Positions 59,292-64,000 of a stretch of DNA of 64,000 nt are shown here, piece after piece (positions within the stretch are counted from its first letter, which is position 1; each line of letters begins with the position of its first letter). The DNA is from Thamnidium elegans (Eukaryota; Mucoromycota; Mucoromycetes; Mucorales; Mucoraceae): NCBI GenBank assembly GCA_025201345.1, contig JAIXMG010000023.1, positions 124,001 through 188,000 of the forward strand. The letters run 5' to 3'. The notes beneath the pieces are model-generated. The model was not told the origin of the DNA and did not search any database. It was given only the letters and a program-made list of their open reading frames with translations. A program made the position numbers and the translations under genes.

Positions 59292-61021
59292 ATGAATACA
59301 AATAACGTAAGAAACCATTCATAGCTAATATATGATAGAGGATGCTTATAGAAATTATACTCGACTTGTAGAGACAAAGTATTTTATCAGGAAAGTCCTC
59401 AGTAGTTATAGTAAAGTGTAAAGGGTACTCTCATATTGTTCTTAATCGACCAGACAATCTAAATACGATAAATTCACAATTGACTAGCGAGCTACTTACT
59501 AGCCTTATAGTAAGAGAATAGTGAATATTTTATGAAGCAACTAAAAAAATATCATTACATAGAGTTGTGATGAAGACAAAGATACAAGGTTCATTATTTT
59601 ACGAGGCTCTGGAAGGGCGTTCTGTGCAGGTGGTGATATCAAGGGTAAGACTTTTTTTTTTATGTAGTTAATGCAAAAATAAATTCAAAATATGCTTTAT
59701 ACAAATGTAGATATTACTGCTATAATAGGATCTGGTAGTACTAATGAATTGTATTTCGACAAAAACATACGCGCCTTCCACGAAACCTTATTTTATATGG
59801 GGTGTGTTATGAAAACTCCTGTAATTTCATTTCTGAACGGTATTACAGGTAAGCTTCCTGTAGGTATCTTGTAAGATATTGTTGTAATTTCTTATCTTGT
59901 TTTAGTTGGAGGAGGAATTGGTATTTCTCAGCTAACAGCATTTAAAATTGCTACTGAAAATACCACATTTTGTCTTCCAGAAGCATCGATAGGGCACTTT
60001 TGCGACGCTGGTAGTAGCTTCATTATTCCTCGAATGGAGGGCTATTTAGGAGTATATCTCGCACTAACGGGACATAGTTTCAAAGCGGAAGATACTCTGT
60101 ATGTTTCAGTTTTACGCTATACTTATGCTCTTAAATGTTTTTTTTTATATTAATGTTATCTACAATGACAAATTTAGATTCGCAGGCTTTGCTACCCATT
60201 TTATGGACTCAGAAAATATTACTGCTTTAGAGAAAAAGCTATCAGAGCAAGATAGTATTACGCTGGATATTATAGATAGTATTATTCAAGAATTTTCTGT
60301 ATCTATGGATCATGTTGCTTCGAACTATAGATTCTATGGAGATACATTACAAGCTATCGAAAGGTAGGTTTTATCTACCTTATCTTATAATTCTAAGTGT
60401 ACTGACCTAATTTTATGAAGATGTTTCAAGTATAATAGCGTGCAAGATATTATTAAAGCGCTCGAAAGGGAGGGAACTAAGTTCGCGGAGGGATGTCTTA
60501 AAAGTATTAATTTTTGCTCCCCTACCTCTTTACAAGTAATTATGAATGCTATTAATCAAGGGAAAAGTAGATCTATGGCTCAATGTATTAACTACGAGTA
60601 TCACCTATGGTGCAACTTACCCGTAAGTTTGTAAATACTAATTAATATTAAACATCTTAACTTATTGCTTCTATTTATGTAGTTTGCACATGATTATAAA
60701 GAAGGAGTTTATGCTCTTTTAGAAAAAAGACGGCCTCAATGGATTCCATCAACTTTAGATGAAATTGACAGTAACTATATTCAATCGAACTTTTTTACTA
60801 GGGTAAGATCAGCGCCATTTATGGACTTGAGCTACGATTTTACTACAAGCCCATACAAAAGGTTTCATCTGCCCACATTTGGAGAAGTAGTTGATATTCA
60901 GAAAAAATACGGATTAAAGACCAGGAAAGAAATAATCGATTGGTTTTTAAACGATCGAAAAGGAAAGTTTGGTGTTAAACAAAAGGTTACTGATATTCTT
61001 GATAGAAATAAAATAGGGTAA
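59292..61021 (+). CDS. HIBCH: 3-hydroxyisobutyryl-CoA hydrolase (enoyl-CoA hydratase family)
   Basis: Exons 59292-59306, 59372-59509, 59563-59644, 59711-59848, 59906-60098, 60178-60363, 60421-60622 and 60683-61021 give 430 residues. The crotonase core is clear: IVLNRPDNLNTIN, GSGRAFCAGGDIK (oxyanion loop), TVGGGIGIS, and PEASIGHFCDAGSSF with the Glu and Asp expected for hydrolysis rather than hydration. The C-terminal half has the HIBCH extension. The enzyme acts in valine degradation, freeing 3-hydroxyisobutyrate. The start is inferred: a 15 nt first exon (MNTNN) with GTAAGA donor joins in frame, while the nearer ATG at 59342 runs into TAG. No mitochondrial presequence or peroxisomal signal is evident, so the first exon deserves caution. 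Confidence 0.85.
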
Positions 61022-61457
61022 ATACAATAATGTATTGAAGTTTAGATTATATTGATTCATTTTCTTTTTATAAAACTGATAGTAGCACCTGGGCGAAAAT
61101 ATAAAAGTAGTATCACCCGTTTTTTTTTTTTTTTTTCGTAATTTTTTAAAGATCAATAAAAGTTCCATTATAACTGCGTATTAAAGTAGTATGTTTTTTT
61201 TTACCGTAAGCAACGTAGCTATGTACTTATACAAAAATGATTAAATAGATAGCATGAGAAAATGGATCCCTATTTTACCAACCTATTTTATCAATCTAAG
61301 CTGTATATACTCTACCTTGCCTAGTTATTATTACGCACCTTTTTTTTTTCTAATTATTATCACAGACCTTTTTTTAATACTTTTCCAGCGTTTTATTTTA
61401 ATAGTGTTTAAGAAACTTCAATTATAGTTGTCTTCTTTGTTTGAATTGAGAATTCTG

Positions 61458-61492
<35 letters not shown>

Positions 61493-61747
61493 GACACTGT
61501 TTAAAAGGATGCAGGGTTTTTGAAAATCGCTGTATTCATTGTATCAAAGGGGAGGTGCTGTGTTCGCGCCTCAAAGAAGATGTGTAAATCACGCAGTTCT
61601 TTACTGAAATATACATGATACTTTCGTGATAGTAAGGGGTATGTGTTCAACTAAGCTAACCTGCATAATAGCTATACTACGTTAAATATCAAATATAACA
61701 ATGATCCTTAATTGCTATTGTTAAAATACAATACAAAGTTAAACAAC

Positions 61748-61795
<48 letters not shown>

Positions 61796-61916
61796 ATTAT
61801 GCAACACTTGTTTCTCCTTTTTCTTGACACAAAAAAAAAAAAAAAAAGGCGAGCCGCAAACATTAACGTCATGGTATTTATATTAACAAAGGAATTCTAT
61901 ATATTATATACAATAA
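61022..61916. other. convergent 3' spacer with homopolymers
   Basis: Between HIBCH (+) and the NIPA-like gene (-). It holds an A run at 61461-61489 and a T run of about 40 at 61751-61790. No gene is seen. Confidence 0.6.
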
Positions 61917-63138
61917 TTAAGTGTAAGGTGTATTCTTATTGTTACCAATTAAACTAGTTGTTTCATCACTAGTGATATTATTTACAACATCGACTTCTTC
62001 TTCTACAAGTGTATTGACTGTAGAAGAACGCCATGAGATCATCAGGACACCGCAGATAGTGATAGTTACACCCAACATAACCAATAATAGCTGCCACCAT
62101 CTTAATCTATCCCATTGATCGTAATAGACTAAGCCGTTAAATAAGCAGGATACGTTGAATGTACAAGACGAAAGCGGAATTAAAATAACAGTATCACAAA
62201 ATTGTAAACCTTTGTTTAAATAATACAACTATAACAATAAAAGAAGATGAGACAAAAGCAGGAGAATAACAATAACTAACTAACCTGTAATATAGCAGTT
62301 ACAATCATCATCACTAAAAGTATCCAAGTTAAAGCATGATTCAATTGATTCTTATGTTGAACCACAGTTAAAAGTATTAATTCCAATCCACTCTTTGCAA
62401 ACAGTATGGATTGACTACTAATGTTTCCAGACAGTACACCAAAACTGATACCGATATACTTTTTAAGGTCTTGCATACTAACCCATTTCCCAACAAATTT
62501 ACCTATATTGTTTGGTTGTAACGTAGCGGATTCCATCAGGTGATACAATCGTTCAAAATAATGGGTGGTTAATAGGCCAGTCAATATGATGAACTCTAAA
62601 ATACTAAAGTAGGCAATAAACGCAGGCTTCTTGTAGAGTCTGATTAAATCATCTATATCGTGGTCTGGTTCAGGTATAACACCAAATAAACCAACTAGTA
62701 ATGCACCAATGACAATTAAACATGTGCCTATCATTTACACTTGTTTAATAATAATAAAAAAAAAAAATGAATTTTTATTTTACCTATTACTGTCTTTTTT
62801 AAGAATGGGTCACCTAGTACAATTTTAGCCGCAATTGCATTAAACACAAGACCCATTGCTCCGATAGGAGCTAATATGACAATTGGCAAATATCCAATAG
62901 AGAAAATTGAACCGATAATGTTTGCAACAAGAAAGGTAGTAAAACTTGTTACCCACAGAGGTCTTTTAAAGGAGTTTTTGCGCAGTTCAAGAGCTAGTTT
63001 GTCATTTAAAAGGTGGGACTTTCTTTGAAATGCCATTGCAAATGCTTGAACTAGATTAGTTATAACTGAAACTCCAATACCAATCCAAAATTCTTTTGTG
63101 TAGGCTTTATCCCTATCATCTATTGTTAGTAAATGCAT
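61917..63138 (-). CDS. NIPA-like (DUF803) magnesium transporter family protein
   Basis: Exons 63138-62784, 62727-62285 and 62228-61917 give 369 residues with about nine hydrophobic segments. The start FWIGIGVSVITNLVQAFAMAFQRKSH and the segment LPIVILAPIGAMGLVFNAI are typical of the NIPA/EamA-related superfamily, followed by VIGTCLIVIGALLVGLFG. The last part, LLLVMLGVTITICGVLMI, is a further transmembrane pair, and the C-terminal 40 residues are polar and acidic. Animal NIPA proteins carry Mg2+; the fungal ones are less studied, so transport of magnesium is inferred by family only. Confidence 0.85.
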
Positions 63139-63283
63139 TTTTATATATGTATATATATTCGCAGTGAAAAGAAGAAGAAAAAGAGAAGAAATAAAATACT
63201 TTTTTTTTTATATAATTTTTTTTTTTTTTTTTTTTTTTTTGAGGAAAATAAGCCTTTATTATTTGATTGGTTTGAGCTAATTT
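63139..63283. other. tail-to-head spacer with T run
   Basis: Short AT-rich gap between the NIPA-like start codon and the GRASP stop, containing a T run of about 22 (63219-63240). Confidence 0.5.
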
Positions 63284-63929
63284 TTATGTTGTGGATGGAG
63301 AAGGAGGAAGAAGTGTTTGTTGAGCTTCTTCTAATTGCTCATCGGGAGCACTAAAGATCGTATCACTGTAACTATTTGTATTTTCTTCTTGTTCAACAAC
63401 CTTATCGTTCTTTCTTCTAGGAATCCTATGTAATAATCCATATCCAACATCACAGCCTAATGATCCATTTCCTCCCCATTCATGATTAGGAACAATAATA
63501 CACTATTTGAATTCTAATCAGCATTTACTTCGTATTGTATATATATATATATATATATATTTACTGCTACTCACTTCTCTGCAGCTATCCCATTCTGAAT
63601 TATAAAGATAAATTCTTAGTGGTTTTCCAAGGTACTCTTCAACCAATGTATAAAAATCATCTTCGGTTCTTAATGTCATGTGTGGACTGCCTATAATATA
63701 ATCAGAATAAGGAATGATACCTGCCATTTCTGCTGGTGAGTTAGGAGATACGTCTAACACGTGCCATACATTCTCTCCAGCTCTTTCAAATGAACAAAAC
63801 CGAATAGAGCAGCCTATTTGTGTATAGTTAATATTTTATCTCTCTTTTTGAACACACTCTATATACCTATTAAACTTTTTTCATTTGGATCGTCAGGATG
63901 CCAATCTTTGCTCGGTGTTAATGTAATTT
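63284..63929 (-). CDS. GRASP-type Golgi stacking protein, C-terminal part (continues beyond the window)
   Basis: Exons 63929-63867, 63813-63575 and 63502-63284 are seen; the 5' exons lie beyond 64000. The visible part is the second PDZ-like unit of a GRASP65/55 (Grh1) protein: [47 protein letters not shown], the turn [24 protein letters not shown], and [20 protein letters not shown]. The latter two are the ligand-binding groove and family signature. A short acidic tail ([20 protein letters not shown]) ends the protein, much shorter than the Ser/Pro-rich tail of animal GRASPs. GRASPs tether Golgi membranes and support unconventional secretion. Whether another exon starts inside 63930-64000 cannot be decided. 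Confidence 0.85.
63539..63560. repeat. (TA)n in an intron
   Basis: A TA dinucleotide run in the GRASP gene's last intron. Confidence 0.9.
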
Positions 63930-64000
63930 CTACACGCAAAAAAAAACAACAACAACTTAGTGCATATACAAAAAAGGTTTTCCATATTTGTATATAAAAA

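Noticed and set aside
59342..59371. ATG at 59342 as start of HIBCH
   Set aside because: This frame meets TAG at 59369 after nine codons, whereas a GT-AG intron over 59307-59371 gives an open reading frame.

Overview
The window is an AT-rich stretch of a fungal nuclear genome. Genes are close together, usually broken by many 50-70 nt GT-AG introns, and separated by very long A or T runs and GA/GT microsatellites. A fungal-type elongation factor EF3, an OPT transporter, a Zn(II)2Cys6 regulator, a Ste50-type adaptor, a Cdc7/Cdc15-type septation kinase and a delta-12 desaturase together say fungus. The intron density, the 7TM-RGS receptor and the AT bias suggest an early-diverging lineage, most likely Mucoromycota (Mucorales-like). 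That placement is inference; no rRNA, tRNA or organellar sequence was seen.

Layout by position. 1-8.4 kb: 3' end of a DEAD-box helicase (+), a homeobox regulator (-), a 2.4 kb microsatellite-rich gap, then an 11-exon gene joining CH, Cdc7-like kinase and C1 domains (+). 8.8-16.4 kb: Tho1/SARNP-like SAP protein (-), a 2 kb gap, ribosomal protein eS27 (+), an MPR1-like acetyltransferase (-) and a BEM46-like hydrolase (-). 17-24 kb: a very short WIP/verprolin-like protein, a Ste50-like adaptor, intronless EF3 and OPI3-type methyltransferase, all +. 25-32.5 kb: Zn2Cys6 regulator (-), TPMT-like methyltransferase (+), TRM5 (-), PPIL3-type cyclophilin (+), FYVE protein (-). 32.8-38 kb: unrecognised coiled-coil protein (+), intronless 7TM-RGS protein (+), F-box protein (-). 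38.6-48.7 kb: NDUFAF7 (+), OPT transporter (+), INCENP homologue (-), a 2 kb gap with a decayed tandem repeat, delta-12 desaturase (-). 49.8-55.2 kb: a three-module adenylation-carrier-reductase enzyme (-) and a decayed Ty3/gypsy fragment (-). 55.8-64 kb: DnaJ protein (+), a doubtful small membrane ORF (+), HIBCH (+), NIPA-like transporter (-) and the 3' part of a GRASP-type Golgi protein (-), cut by the window end.

The genes do not form one pathway. Most are conserved single-copy housekeeping genes in mixed orientation, as expected for a core chromosomal segment. Themes that recur are signalling and cell division (CH-kinase-C1, Ste50-like, 7TM-RGS, INCENP), actin and secretion (WIP-like, GRASP, FYVE), lipid metabolism (OPI3, desaturase, HIBCH) and translation/RNA (EF3, eS27, TRM5, helicase, Tho1). 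The less ordinary items are the CH-kinase-C1 architecture, the minimal WIP-like protein, the carboxylate-reductase-like enzyme and the two families of decayed tandem repeats. Exon boundaries were set by eye from splice signals, reading frame and family knowledge.
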